Positions 25,350 through 34,012 of a stretch of 64,000 bases of DNA are shown here, in pieces. How positions within the stretch are numbered: the first letter of the stretch is position 1; each line of letters starts with the position of its first letter. The notes under the pieces were generated by a model. It did no database searches. It was not told where the DNA came from and saw nothing but the letters and a program-made list of their open reading frames with translations. The position numbers were made by a program, and so were the translations under genes. This DNA is from Leeuwenhoekiella marinoflava DSM 3653 (GTDB lineage Bacteria; Bacteroidota; Bacteroidia; Flavobacteriales; Flavobacteriaceae), in contig NZ_FQUN01000013.1 of assembly GCF_900129005.1 (NCBI RefSeq), positions 62,001 through 126,000 of the forward strand, read 5' to 3'.

Positions 25350-26327
25350 ATGGAATTAAATAATATACGTCTCGAAGTCATGCAAACCATAGGAAAGTCT
25401 ATGGATGAACTGATAGGCAAATACCTCAAATCTGTTGAAGAAAACTGGCAGCCTACAGATATGCTTCCAGACGCTACAAACCCTGAATTCATTGACGACG
25501 TCAAAGAAATTCAAGAGCTTTGCCGCGAGATGGATTACGACTTATTCACCGTATTGGTAGGTGATACCATTACTGAAGAGGCCCTTCCTACTTATGAATC
25601 ATGGTTGATGAGTGTGCAAGGTGTAGATCAAGTAAACGGAAACGGATGGTCTAAGTGGGTGCGTGCCTGGACAGCTGAAGAAAATCGCCACGGTGATCTT
25701 TTAAATAAATACTTATACCTATCCGGGCGTGTAAATATGCGTGAGATGGAAGTCAGCTCACAATACCTCATCAGCGATGGTTTTGATATTGGTACCGGTA
25801 TGGATCCATATAAAAACTTTGTATACACCAGTTTTCAGGAGTTGGCTACCAATGTATCGCACAGACGTGTAGCCTCGTTTTCTCGTAAAGCGGGAAACAA
25901 ACAACTAGCTAAAATTTGTAATACCATAGCAAAAGACGAAGCACGCCACGCCTCAGCTTATATGGAGTTTGTGCGTCGCATTTTTGAACTGGATCCTAGT
26001 GAGATGATGATGGCTTTTGAAGCTATGATGCGTAACAAAATTGTAATGCCGGCAATGTTTTTACGCGAGAGCGGTCAGCAGATAGGTGAACTGTGGGAGC
26101 ATTTTTCTGATGCTGCACAACGTTCTATGGTTTATACGACACAAGATTATATAACTATCTTAAAATCATTGGTAACCGATTGGAAAATTAATGACATCAA
26201 AGGTCTTAACGATAAAGGTGAGCGTGCACGTGACTACTTAATGAACCTGCCTGATCGTTTGGAACGTATCTCGCAACGTATTGTAGTTCCTAAACGCGAC
26301 TACACCTTTAAATGGATTGCAAACTAA
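25350..26327 (+). CDS. Acyl-ACP desaturase (soluble di-iron type)
   Basis: The 325-residue protein belongs to the soluble stearoyl-ACP desaturase family, which inserts a cis double bond into acyl chains bound to ACP. The paired di-iron motifs are present: WTAEENRHGDLL (ExxH) at about 108-119 and AKDEARHASAYMEF (ExxH) at about 196-209. Upstream helices carry further Glu ligands in the region LFTVLVGDTITEEALPTYE. The length is close to other bacterial members. It is cytoplasmic and monocistronic with a terminator. It adjusts membrane fluidity; control through the 18-bp palindrome upstream is plausible. Double-bond position is not predictable here. Confidence 0.93.
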   Translation: MELNNIRLEVMQTIGKSMDELIGKYLKSVEENWQPTDMLPDATNPEFIDDVKEIQELCREMDYDLFTVLVGDTITEEALPTYESWLMSVQGVDQVNGNGWSKWVRAWTAEENRHGDLLNKYLYLSGRVNMREMEVSSQYLISDGFDIGTGMDPYKNFVYTSFQELATNVSHRRVASFSRKAGNKQLAKICNTIAKDEARHASAYMEFVRRIFELDPSEMMMAFEAMMRNKIVMPAMFLRESGQQIGELWEHFSDAAQRSMVYTTQDYITILKSLVTDWKINDIKGLNDKGERARDYLMNLPDRLERISQRIVVPKRDYTFKWIAN

Positions 26328-26353
26328 TAGACTTAAGAGCAGTTAAAATATAG

Positions 26354-26386
26354 ATCCTCGTTAAACACTGTTTATCGAGGATTTTT
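26354..26386 (+). terminator. Terminator after the desaturase gene
   Basis: ATCCTCGTTAAAC and GTTTATCGAGGAT can pair with one bulge or mismatch, followed by TTTTTT. It lies 27 bases beyond the stop codon. Confidence 0.75.
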
Positions 26387-26414
26387 TATGCTTTACCTTT
26401 ACATTGTAAATTAC

Positions 26415-26511
26415 CTCGGGGCAAGTCCACGAGGCATTTATAGGAGTAACATTTTTAGTTTTGAGACAAGACTCGGAAGTAAGCAGGTTTAAATCTCGAT
26501 TATCGAGTAAA
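26415..26511 (+). repeat. Dispersed intergenic repeat, copy R2
   Basis: This near-complete copy starts with TCGGGGCAAGTCCACGAGGC and has an AT-rich middle. It ends with GCAGGTTTAAAT followed by the palindrome CTCGATTATCGAG (26494-26506) and TAAA. It lies upstream of map, with the core ending 42 bases before the map start, exactly the spacing seen for copy R3. Confidence 0.85.
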
Positions 26512-26526
26512 TACAAGTTTTCAACA

Positions 26527-26534
26527 TATATTTG
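26527..26534 (+). promoter_or_regulatory. Candidate -7 box for map
   Basis: TATATTTG is an exact TAnnTTTG match 19 bases before the chosen map start. No clear -33 element is visible; the repeat R2 ends 15 bases upstream, so it may contribute. Confidence 0.5.
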
Positions 26535-26552
26535 AACCTAAATATCAAGATA

Positions 26553-27317
26553 ATGTCTATTACCAAAGAATCTGAATTAGTAGGAATGCAAAAAATAAGT
26601 GAAGTGGTTGCCACAACACTTAAACTAATGCGTGATTATGCAAAAATTGGAATGTCTACTAAAGAACTGGACGATTATGGTGGTACGCTTTTGAAAGAGT
26701 ACGGCGCAAAGTCAGCTCCTTTTGAGACGTATGGTTTTCCGGGCTATACGTGCATCAGTATTAATAAAGAAGCTGCTCACGGTATTCCTTCTAAAAAGAA
26801 CATCTTAAAAGAAGGAGACTTGATTAACATAGATGTTTCCGCAGAACTCAATGGCTTCTGGTCAGATAACGGAGGCTCGTTTGTATTGGGGAAAGATCTA
26901 AACAACCATCAGCCGCTGGTAAATGCATCTAAATACATTCTACAAAAAGCAATCAATCGTATTAAAGGTGGTGTTAAAATTGCAGACGTTGGCCATCTTA
27001 TAGAAACTGAAGCTAAGAAGAAAGGTTTTAAGGTCATTGAAAACCTTGCCGGTCACGGTGTAGGAAGAAGTCTGCACGAAGCACCTGATAACATATTAAA
27101 CTATCGGGTACGCAGCAATCGCGAACGCTTTAAGAAGAATACTACTGTAGCTATCGAAACCTTCATTTCTACCAGATCTAATACAGCTGTAGAATTGAAT
27201 GACGGATGGACACTTGTAGGAAACAGAGGCGGTTATGTTTCCCAGCACGAACATACCATTTTAATTACCGATGCTGCTCCTGTAATCCTGACTCAGGCTA
27301 ATGGTATCTGGAATTGA
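26553..27317 (+). CDS. map: Type I methionine aminopeptidase
   Basis: Starting at ATG 26553 the protein has 254 residues (MSITKESELVGMQKISEVVA), the normal size and start of MetAP-I. The in-frame ATG 26532 overlaps the promoter box. Metal ligands are recognisable: Asp in NIDVSAELNGFWSDNGG (two Asp), His in LAGHGVGRSLHEAP, Glu in VAIETFIS and Glu in SQHEHTILI. It removes the initiator Met from new proteins in the cytoplasm. It is not in the ribosomal-protein cluster where map often lies, so it may be a second copy in this genome. It is single, with a strong bidirectional terminator after it. Confidence 0.93.
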   Translation: MSITKESELVGMQKISEVVATTLKLMRDYAKIGMSTKELDDYGGTLLKEYGAKSAPFETYGFPGYTCISINKEAAHGIPSKKNILKEGDLINIDVSAELNGFWSDNGGSFVLGKDLNNHQPLVNASKYILQKAINRIKGGVKIADVGHLIETEAKKKGFKVIENLAGHGVGRSLHEAPDNILNYRVRSNRERFKKNTTVAIETFISTRSNTAVELNDGWTLVGNRGGYVSQHEHTILITDAAPVILTQANGIWN

Positions 27318-27378
27318 GTTGAGTTGGACTATCTGAATATTGCCTAAACAAAAATTCTTTATTCAATAATACATATAA

Positions 27379-27422
27379 AAAATGCTCCGAGTCTCAATAG
27401 TTGTTGAGACTCGGAGCATTTT
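27379..27422. terminator. Long bidirectional terminator between map and MDR reductase
   Basis: A 19-bp perfect stem (AAAATGCTCCGAGTCTCAA with its complement) closes a 6-base loop between two convergent genes, with A and T runs at the ends. Confidence 0.9.
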
Positions 27423-27449
27423 AAACTCTGTATTATTTACTAGTGGAGA

Positions 27450-28445
27450 TTAAACCTTAACCACCATTTTTCCTTTATTTTTACCTTCAAAAAGATCTAA
27501 AAAGGCTTGTGGTATATTTTCAAAACCTTCTACAATAGTTTCAGAATAATCCAACTTATCTTCTTGTAACCACTGTGCCAATTGCGTTATAGCCTCTTCA
27601 AATTTAGATGCATAATTAGAGACTATAAAACCTTGCATCAACGCACTATTTTTAATTAAAAAGGGTTGTACACTCAGGCTCTGAGGTATAGAAGTTTTAT
27701 TATATACTGCGATAGCTCCACAATTAATGATGCGTGCAAATTTATTAATATGATAAAATACAGCATCTGAAATATCACCTCCTACGTTATCAAAATAAAT
27801 ATCAACACCATCAGGACAAGCATCACCAATGGCCTTTTTAATAGCTGATGTTTCCTTATAATTGATGCCAGCATCGAAACCAAATTTATGCCGCAACAAA
27901 TCGATTTTCTCATCACTTCCCGCAATTCCTACCACACGTAAACCTAGTATTTTACCAAGCTGACCTACGATACTTCCCACAGCTCCGGCAGCTCCTGAAA
28001 TCAATAGCGTCTCTCCTTTTTGAGGCTTCCCAATTTCCATTAGTCCGGTATAAGCCGTCAATCCGGTCATTCCTAAAACACCCAAATAAGCAGAAAGTGG
28101 AGCCTGATTTGCAGCTACTTTTTGTAAATCAGCTGTAGTAATGACTTGCTGTTGCTTCCAAGGCATTACTTTAGCAACAAAATCTCCGGCTTTAAAGTTT
28201 TCATTTTTTGAAGTGATCACTTCTGCAACCACTCCAGAAGTCATAGGCTCACCTACCTGAAAAGGTGGCACATAAGATTTGGTATCATTCATACGACCTC
28301 TCAAATAAGGATCTACTGATACGTAACGTGCTTCTACCAGTAATTCTCCTTCTTTGGGCTCCTCAACGGATTCTTCTACAAATTTAAAATTGTCTAATGT
28401 AGGTTTTCCTTCTGGTCTCTTATTGAATAAAATAGTCTGTGTCAT
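27450..28445 (-). CDS. NADP-dependent oxidoreductase, MDR superfamily (CurA/YncB-like)
   Basis: The start at 28445 gives about 331 residues beginning MTQTILFNKRPEGKPTLDNF; the longer reading from 28484 is unlikely. It is a zinc-free medium-chain reductase of the leukotriene B4 12-hydroxydehydrogenase/CurA type. It has YVSVDPYLRGRM near the start, the dinucleotide motif LISGAAGAVGSIVGQLGKILG (about 150-170) and YFDNVGGDISDAV. Such enzymes reduce alpha,beta-unsaturated ketones or aldehydes with NADPH. It is cytoplasmic and monocistronic. The substrate is unknown. A long gene-free stretch lies upstream. Confidence 0.9.
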   Translation of the reverse strand: MTQTILFNKRPEGKPTLDNFKFVEESVEEPKEGELLVEARYVSVDPYLRGRMNDTKSYVPPFQVGEPMTSGVVAEVITSKNENFKAGDFVAKVMPWKQQQVITTADLQKVAANQAPLSAYLGVLGMTGLTAYTGLMEIGKPQKGETLLISGAAGAVGSIVGQLGKILGLRVVGIAGSDEKIDLLRHKFGFDAGINYKETSAIKKAIGDACPDGVDIYFDNVGGDISDAVFYHINKFARIINCGAIAVYNKTSIPQSLSVQPFLIKNSALMQGFIVSNYASKFEEAITQLAQWLQEDKLDYSETIVEGFENIPQAFLDLFEGKNKGKMVVKV

Positions 28446-28773
28446 AACGTTCTTTTTATTCAAAAATAGCCAACAGGATTTCAATCAAATCCTATTTAAG
28501 TACTTTAATATGTATTTAACGTCAAACTTGAATTTATGCTAAGACGTAGACTTTGAGACTCTCTACTTCCACTGCATTTAGAAAGGTCTCTGTAGTTTTT
28601 GATTAGAAAAAAATCAGAATTTGAAAGCAAGTATATTGTATTCAGAAAACTCTTATTAAAAACTAAAATCTACTCGACAAGAAATCTTTAAGTAGTAGTA
28701 AAATAATCATTTTCTTCAAAAAACAACTTATTAAAGAACGTCACTATTCCCCAAAAACGGTCAATTATGCATC

Positions 28774-28859
28774 TTAACCCGAAGGAGGTTTCGTTCGAGT
28801 CTCGTTCGAGTTTCCTTCGGTATTGCTTCGGGTATGCTTCGGAAGGGGTTTTGGGTTAA
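28774..28859. repeat. Element of five 11-bp units with terminal inverted repeats
   Basis: Between TTAACCC (28774-28780) and its inverse GGGTTAA (28853-28859) lie five consecutive 11-bp units at 28789-28843: TTTCGTTCGAG, TCTCGTTCGAG, TTTCCTTCGGT, ATTGCTTCGGG and TATGCTTCGGA. All share TTCGR at positions 6-10. It sits in a 740-base gap with no gene (28446-29185). The rest of that gap is AT-rich and I see nothing else certain in it. Confidence 0.75.
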
Positions 28860-29185
28860 TTCTGTACAGTTTTTAAAAACTGCGTCGTTTACCGAATAAA
28901 ACACGAATCAAACTGGGAGGGTAATCGAAATTCTTCCGCATAAAATAAACTAATGTTAACACAACTCTAATGAACAATTATCTAGTTATCTATTGATATT
29001 GTAAAATTCTACTCCTCCAAACCATAGAATACCCACTTATACCTAACTATTTACTCTCACACAATTATTTTTGAGATGTATAGATTATACCATACAAGCT
29101 TCTTAAATATCCTAAAGCAACTTCTTATAATTTGCAACAAATCCATCTCTTTATAAACCAATAGGTTATAAACCAGCATAACCCA

Positions 29186-30238
29186 ATGGCTTCTAAACGT
29201 ACGACAACAATTATTAGGATCCTGCTTTTAGCCGGAACCCTCATCTCCTTATATTTTGTCCCCTGGCCTCTTGTAACCGCCTGGATCAAACCTTTGCCAG
29301 ACACTATACAAGAGCAGGTTAATAAAGCTCAAGAATACGGCTTTGACGGTATTATCGTATATGTAGATCAAACCGGAAATGCTCCTGCCTGGTATACTGC
29401 GGGCACGCATAATCGTGAAACCAAACAACCGGCACGAGCAGACGCTTTATTTAAAATTGCGAGTGTAGATAAGCTGTATACTGCAGTTGCCATAAGTAAA
29501 TTGGCACACGACGGTCTGCTGGATTTAGATCAAACACTGGCGCACTACTTTCCGGAGTTGGCAGACCGTATAGAATATGCAGAGGAAATTACCATTAGGA
29601 TGATGGTACAACACCGCAGCGGAATACCTAATTATACCGATACACATCTGTATTGGGCAACACCAAAAAATAACAACCGCGACCGACTGGCGCTTATTCT
29701 GGATCAGCCGGCAGATTTTAAACCTGATACCGATACAGCATATTGTAATACCAATTATTTGTTGTTGCACGAACTCATTCAGAAGCTTACCGGTAAGATT
29801 GCTTTTGCCTACATCAAGAAGGAAATTTTAATACCTCTTGAACTCAACAATACGTATGGTTCTATTCACAATGTAGATATAGATCGGGTGATGAGCGGGT
29901 ATTATGTGGGGTATCCCCAGGATTTGAAAACAGATGATAATGATTGTATGCTATCCACGGCTGCTGATCTGGGAGGTTTCATTAGAGCATTGAATGACAG
30001 TTCGGTTTTTAAGGATGAAGAAGAGCAAAAGATTTACGATTCGTTATACCACTACGAGCATACCGGCTTGGTGCCCGGTTATCAGACCATAGCCAAATAC
30101 CATAAAGAGCTGGACGCAGTAGTGATTCAATTTACTAATACTGTAGATTTTGAAGGTTATAACTGGAATCTTTCAGAGGTTATGTACAGCAGGGTAGTGA
30201 AAATTTTAAACAAAGAGTCTTCAAATAAAAACGAGTAG
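29186..30238 (+). CDS. Serine hydrolase, class C beta-lactamase-like
   Basis: The 350-residue protein has an N-terminal hydrophobic anchor or signal (about 8-27), then a penicillin-binding-protein-like fold. Motifs seen are SVDK as SxxK in FKIASVDKLYTAVAISKLA (about 94-112), YCN as YxN in TDTAYCNTNYLLLHELI, and HTGLVPGYQT near the end as the third motif. HRSGIPNYTD is typical of esterase/DD-peptidase-like members (Beta-lactamase family Pfam group). It probably acts in the periplasm on an amide or ester. A role in antibiotic resistance is not implied. It is followed closely by a DUF418 protein and a CPBP protease. Confidence 0.87.
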   Translation: MASKRTTTIIRILLLAGTLISLYFVPWPLVTAWIKPLPDTIQEQVNKAQEYGFDGIIVYVDQTGNAPAWYTAGTHNRETKQPARADALFKIASVDKLYTAVAISKLAHDGLLDLDQTLAHYFPELADRIEYAEEITIRMMVQHRSGIPNYTDTHLYWATPKNNNRDRLALILDQPADFKPDTDTAYCNTNYLLLHELIQKLTGKIAFAYIKKEILIPLELNNTYGSIHNVDIDRVMSGYYVGYPQDLKTDDNDCMLSTAADLGGFIRALNDSSVFKDEEEQKIYDSLYHYEHTGLVPGYQTIAKYHKELDAVVIQFTNTVDFEGYNWNLSEVMYSRVVKILNKESSNKNE

Positions 30239-30267
30239 TTTTAAAGCATTGCAAAAACTGAAAAATA

Positions 30268-31464
30268 TTGAGCACGCTTCCTACAAAACCTAACACACGC
30301 ATTGAAATACTAGATATATATCGTGGCTTTGCTGTGCTGGGAATTTTTATGGTGAATATTGTAATTATGCATTCCACATTTATCAATCAGGATGCATACC
30401 TTGCCCAATTTACAGCACCTGTAGACCTCATCACTCAAAAAATCTTGCAGCTTTTCTTTTATACCAAGTTCTTTCCCATATTTTCCTTACTCTTTGGACT
30501 GGGGATTGCGATACAAGTTTTAAAACGAAAGGAAGAGCACAAACCCATAACAGGGTTCTTAACACGTAGAATGTTCTTTCTTTTCTTATTTGGTATTTTA
30601 CACATCGTATTTATTTGGTCGGGTGATGTGTTGCACCTTTATGCACTATTAGGTTTATTAACAATGGCCTTTATCAGGCTGCCCAATAAAATACTGGTTA
30701 CGCTTGCAGTACTTTTAGTTTGCTTTCCGTTTTACGATTTCCTTCTGGAAAGTCTTTTTAATGCTATTCATTTTGAGCCTTTTACCTACTTAAGCGATTA
30801 TGACGGCAGAAAAATCAATAGTATAATCACAACCGGAACCTATTTAGAAGGCGTTCAGTTGCGTTCGTTAGAATATCTAACCAATCTCCCAATGTTATTT
30901 GGTTTTCTCGCTCCTGTCGCTTTATCGATGTTTCTTTTGGGATTGTTTTTAGGTAAAAATAAAATCATATACAGCCTTGATCAGTTCCTGCTAAAGATCA
31001 AAAAACCGATGCTTCTACTCGCTTTGATCACCAATGTATACCGGGTACTTTTTTTAGAGGTGCTAACTAATCTAAACAGCTATAAAACTGAAATCATACG
31101 CACACTGTTCATCAAGTTGATGGTTATTTGTGATGTGGCTATGGGGCTGTTTTACCTATGGCTCATCGGGTGGGTCTGGTATTACACGCCTTGGCAAAAA
31201 ATAGTAAGTCCGCTAAAATATGTTGGCCGTATGGCATTGACAAACTATATACTACAAAGCGCAATAGGTGTTGTGCTGTTCTCTTCAATAGGTTTCAAAT
31301 TATATGAGACTCTGAGACCAATAGAAACACTTATAATTCCTAGTATCGTTTTTGCTATACAGATAGTGCTGAGCAAAATCTGGCTAAAGCACTTCAAATA
31401 TGGACCTTTAGAATGGCTTTGGCGCTGTCTTACTTACAAGAAATTAATTCCTATTTCTAATTAA
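30268..31464 (+). CDS. DUF418 family polytopic membrane protein
   Basis: The 398-residue protein has about nine or ten membrane segments. It has the N-terminal hallmark RIEILDIYRGFAVLGIFMVN and the C-terminal DUF418 block with YVGRMALTNYILQSAIGV and KHFKYGPLEWLWRCLTY. The start is a TTG (MSTLPTKPN); no ATG is available before the conserved first helix. DUF418 proteins (YeiB-like) are inner-membrane proteins of unknown function, related in outline to acyltransferase-3 proteins. It lies 29 bases after the serine hydrolase and 24 before the CPBP gene, so the three form a likely operon. Confidence 0.88.
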   Translation: MSTLPTKPNTRIEILDIYRGFAVLGIFMVNIVIMHSTFINQDAYLAQFTAPVDLITQKILQLFFYTKFFPIFSLLFGLGIAIQVLKRKEEHKPITGFLTRRMFFLFLFGILHIVFIWSGDVLHLYALLGLLTMAFIRLPNKILVTLAVLLVCFPFYDFLLESLFNAIHFEPFTYLSDYDGRKINSIITTGTYLEGVQLRSLEYLTNLPMLFGFLAPVALSMFLLGLFLGKNKIIYSLDQFLLKIKKPMLLLALITNVYRVLFLEVLTNLNSYKTEIIRTLFIKLMVICDVAMGLFYLWLIGWVWYYTPWQKIVSPLKYVGRMALTNYILQSAIGVVLFSSIGFKLYETLRPIETLIIPSIVFAIQIVLSKIWLKHFKYGPLEWLWRCLTYKKLIPISN

Positions 31465-31488
31465 TAATATTCTTTTAAAAAATAGAAA

Positions 31489-32349
31489 ATGACTGAACAA
31501 ACCTCAAGACTTAAAGGCTGGCAACGTATTTTACTGTTTATCCTACCCTATTTTTTTTGCGCTGGAATCTTTCAACTTCTGGGGATGATCGTCGCTGAAG
31601 TAGATTTTACAGATTCCACACAAACTAAAACCACAACTCAAAGTCTGATTATTCACATTTTTGACTTGGTAGGTACGCTTCTAATTCTATGGATTTTTAT
31701 GCGCTTTGTAGATAAAAAACCCTTCATACAACTGGGTTTTCAAACCAATAACCGACTACAGGAGTTTGCAATGGGTTTGCTTTTAGGGCTGCTTATTATG
31801 AGTTTAGGCTATGGTATTTTGTATGCTGTAAACGAACTGGTTTTTCTAAACTTCAATATTGACTTTAAAGAGTTGCTCCTTTCTGTTTTCTTCTTTCTCA
31901 TCATTGCCGTAGTAGAAGAAAGCATCTTTAGAGGCTATATACAACGTAATCTGATGCTCTCGTTTAATAAATATGTGGCGCTGCTTATTTCCGCAGTGAT
32001 TTTTTCACTTGCTCACGGGTTTAATCCTAATGTAAGTGCTCTTGGACTTTTAAATATTTTCCTTGCAGGAATTTTGCTGGGCATTTCATACACCTACACT
32101 AAAAACCTGTGGTTTCCAATCGCTTTGCACTGGAGCTGGAATTTATTTCAAGGTTTGTATGGTTTTAATGTAAGCGGCCAAAACTTCTATAACTTGATCA
32201 ACTTTAAAATCATAGAAACAAACAACCTCAACGGCGGCGCTTTTGGCTTTGAAGGTTCGTATATATCCATTATTGCTCAAGCTATCGCTATAGCAGCTAT
32301 TTTTTATTATTACCAAAAGAATACTAAAAACAATGTCGCAATCCAATAA
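31489..32349 (+). CDS. CPBP family intramembrane glutamic protease (CAAX protease-like)
   Basis: The 286-residue protein has about eight membrane helices. The three family motifs are intact: EESIFRGYIQRNL (EExxxR, about 144-156), SLAHGFNP and HWSWNLFQG. These residues form the active site of Rce1-like intramembrane proteases. Bacterial members have roles in processing or in self-protection from peptides; the substrate is not known here. It ends by overlapping a small membrane-protein ORF and follows a DUF418 gene. Confidence 0.9.
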   Translation: MTEQTSRLKGWQRILLFILPYFFCAGIFQLLGMIVAEVDFTDSTQTKTTTQSLIIHIFDLVGTLLILWIFMRFVDKKPFIQLGFQTNNRLQEFAMGLLLGLLIMSLGYGILYAVNELVFLNFNIDFKELLLSVFFFLIIAVVEESIFRGYIQRNLMLSFNKYVALLISAVIFSLAHGFNPNVSALGLLNIFLAGILLGISYTYTKNLWFPIALHWSWNLFQGLYGFNVSGQNFYNLINFKIIETNNLNGGAFGFEGSYISIIAQAIAIAAIFYYYQKNTKNNVAIQ

Positions 32350-32461
32350 GAATACCGAAAACCCAGATTCTAAAAAACTCCTTTTACTAGGTATTGCTTT
32401 CATCATTGGCTATCTCATTTTTTCCAATTGGGATGCACTGAAATCTTGGTTAATTTTTTAG
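32333..32461 (+). CDS. Small (42-residue) single-span membrane protein
   Basis: An ATG inside the last codons of the CPBP gene (17-base overlap) opens a 42-codon frame. It has a polar start (MSQSNKNTENPDSKK), one hydrophobic segment (LLLLGIAFIIGYLIF) and a short tail (SNWDALKSWLIF). The charge pattern (Lys-Lys before the helix) and the overlap with the upstream stop support a real, coupled gene. I do not recognise a family. It is the last gene before the helicase promoter. Confidence 0.6.
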   Translation: MSQSNKNTENPDSKKLLLLGIAFIIGYLIFSNWDALKSWLIF

Positions 32462-32540
32462 AAAACCCTATCCAAAAACACTCAATATATTAAATACCAG
32501 TATTTTAAGTTAAATAGCACAGAGGTGCTTAAAATAACCG

Positions 32541-32548
32541 TATCTTTG
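32541..32548 (+). promoter_or_regulatory. Candidate -7 box for the helicase gene
   Basis: TATCTTTG followed by CC is an exact TAnnTTTG match 17 bases before the helicase ATG. The -33 region has no obvious TTTG. Confidence 0.5.
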
Positions 32549-32564
32549 CCGCTTATTAGAATTT

Positions 32565-33860
32565 ATGACATTTAAAGAATTAGGTCTTATAGACCCTATC
32601 CTTAAGGCCCTTGCCGATAAAGGATACACCCACCCTACTCCTATTCAGCAACAAGCCATCCCGGTACTTCTTAAGGGAAAAGACTTATTGGGTTCGGCAC
32701 AGACGGGTACCGGTAAAACGGCAGCGTTTACCATTCCTATCCTGCAACAGATTTATGACAATATTGGTTCAGGTAAAGGCGGCCGAAAGCTCAAAGCTTT
32801 GATCATTACACCAACTCGCGAGCTCGCCATACAAATAGACGATAACGTCACCGAATACAGCAAATATACCGGTATAAAGAATACTGTGATTTTTGGTGGA
32901 GTAAAACAAGCTGCTCAGGTAAATGCGATGCGCAAAGGTGTTGATGTATTGACAGCAACTCCCGGACGCTTACTCGATTTGGTAAAACAAGGTTTTATCA
33001 GTTTAAAAGACATCGAATATTTGGTACTTGATGAAGCAGATCAGATGCTCGATATGGGCTTCATACACGACATTAAAAAAGTGCTGAAACTCGTACCTCA
33101 CAAACGCCAATCGTTATTCTTTTCGGCTACGATGCCAAAAGCCATTGTAGATTTATCAAAGTTGATTTTAGGTGACTTTGAAAAAGTAAGTATCGCTCCT
33201 GAGAAACCAACTGCAGAACGCGTAGACCAGTCGGTTTATTTTGTGAGTAAAAAGAGTAAAGCTAAATTATTAGAACACCTTATTGAGACCGAAAATCCCG
33301 AAACTGTTCTGGTATTTTCAAGAACCAAACATGGTGCAAACAAGATTGTAAAGATCTTAGATAAATCCGGTATCAATGCGGCTGCCATTCACGGTAACAA
33401 ATCACAGGCTGCTCGTCAAAAAGCACTAAGTGCATTTAAAGATGGAAAAACCCAGGTTTTAGTAGCTACTGATATCGCTGCTCGTGGTATTGATGTTTCA
33501 GAATTAGAATTGGTGATTCAATATGATTTGCCTAACGTTCCGGAAACTTATGTGCATCGCATAGGACGTACCGGTCGTGCAAAAGCAAGTGGAATTGCTC
33601 TTAGTTTTTGCGCTCAAGATGAGCGTCCGTATCTAAAAGATATTGAGAAACTCATCAAACAAAAAATTCACGTTATTGCAGAGCACCCCTTTTTAGTAGA
33701 TCCTGCAGATGAAGAATCTCAGTCCAGTCAGGATTCAAGACCTAAAAACAACAACCGTAATTCAAACAGAAACAGAAGTCAAAACAGCAGCAGCAGACCT
33801 AAAAAGCAAACAGCAGGAAGGCCTAATAAGCGTTTCAACTCAAAGCCTAAGTCTGAATAA
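32565..33860 (+). CDS. rhlE: DEAD-box ATP-dependent RNA helicase (RhlE-like)
   Basis: The 431-residue protein has all DEAD-box motifs: the Q motif PTPIQQQAIP, motif I SAQTGTGKTAAF (about 44-55), Ia PTRELA, Ib TPGRLLD, II VLDEADQMLDMGF, III SAT and VI HRIGRTGRA. Residues 375-431 form a basic tail rich in Asn, Arg, Ser and Lys, which binds RNA non-specifically. Size and tail fit the RhlE type. It unwinds RNA in ribosome assembly or cold adaptation. It is monocistronic with a promoter box and a weak hairpin downstream. Confidence 0.93.
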   Translation: MTFKELGLIDPILKALADKGYTHPTPIQQQAIPVLLKGKDLLGSAQTGTGKTAAFTIPILQQIYDNIGSGKGGRKLKALIITPTRELAIQIDDNVTEYSKYTGIKNTVIFGGVKQAAQVNAMRKGVDVLTATPGRLLDLVKQGFISLKDIEYLVLDEADQMLDMGFIHDIKKVLKLVPHKRQSLFFSATMPKAIVDLSKLILGDFEKVSIAPEKPTAERVDQSVYFVSKKSKAKLLEHLIETENPETVLVFSRTKHGANKIVKILDKSGINAAAIHGNKSQAARQKALSAFKDGKTQVLVATDIAARGIDVSELELVIQYDLPNVPETYVHRIGRTGRAKASGIALSFCAQDERPYLKDIEKLIKQKIHVIAEHPFLVDPADEESQSSQDSRPKNNNRNSNRNRSQNSSSRPKKQTAGRPNKRFNSKPKSE

Positions 33861-33887
33861 GCCGTATTATTGAAGTTTTATTATAGA

Positions 33888-33920
33888 ATCCGTTCCTGTT
33901 TAACTGTAGCGGATTTTTTT
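33888..33920 (+). terminator. Weak terminator after the helicase
   Basis: AATCCG and CGGATT pair across a 17-base loop, followed by a T-run. Confidence 0.55.
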
Positions 33921-34012
33921 ATGAGTATACCTCAAAATCTAACGATTATTTAACAGCAACTACGACATATTCTTTTTTAAATTTAATCTTCAATTCAATG
34001 TTAAATTTTTCT

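Noticed and set aside
28446-28773. Search for a small gene or RNA left of the 11-bp-unit element
   Set aside because: Only AT-rich DNA with short frames; no promoter, tRNA-like fold or conserved protein text was seen. The same holds for 28860-29185.
29186-30238. Antibiotic-resistance beta-lactamase
   Set aside because: The motifs (SVDK, YCN, HTG) fit the broad esterase/DD-peptidase-like group, and no feature singles out a true class C beta-lactamase.
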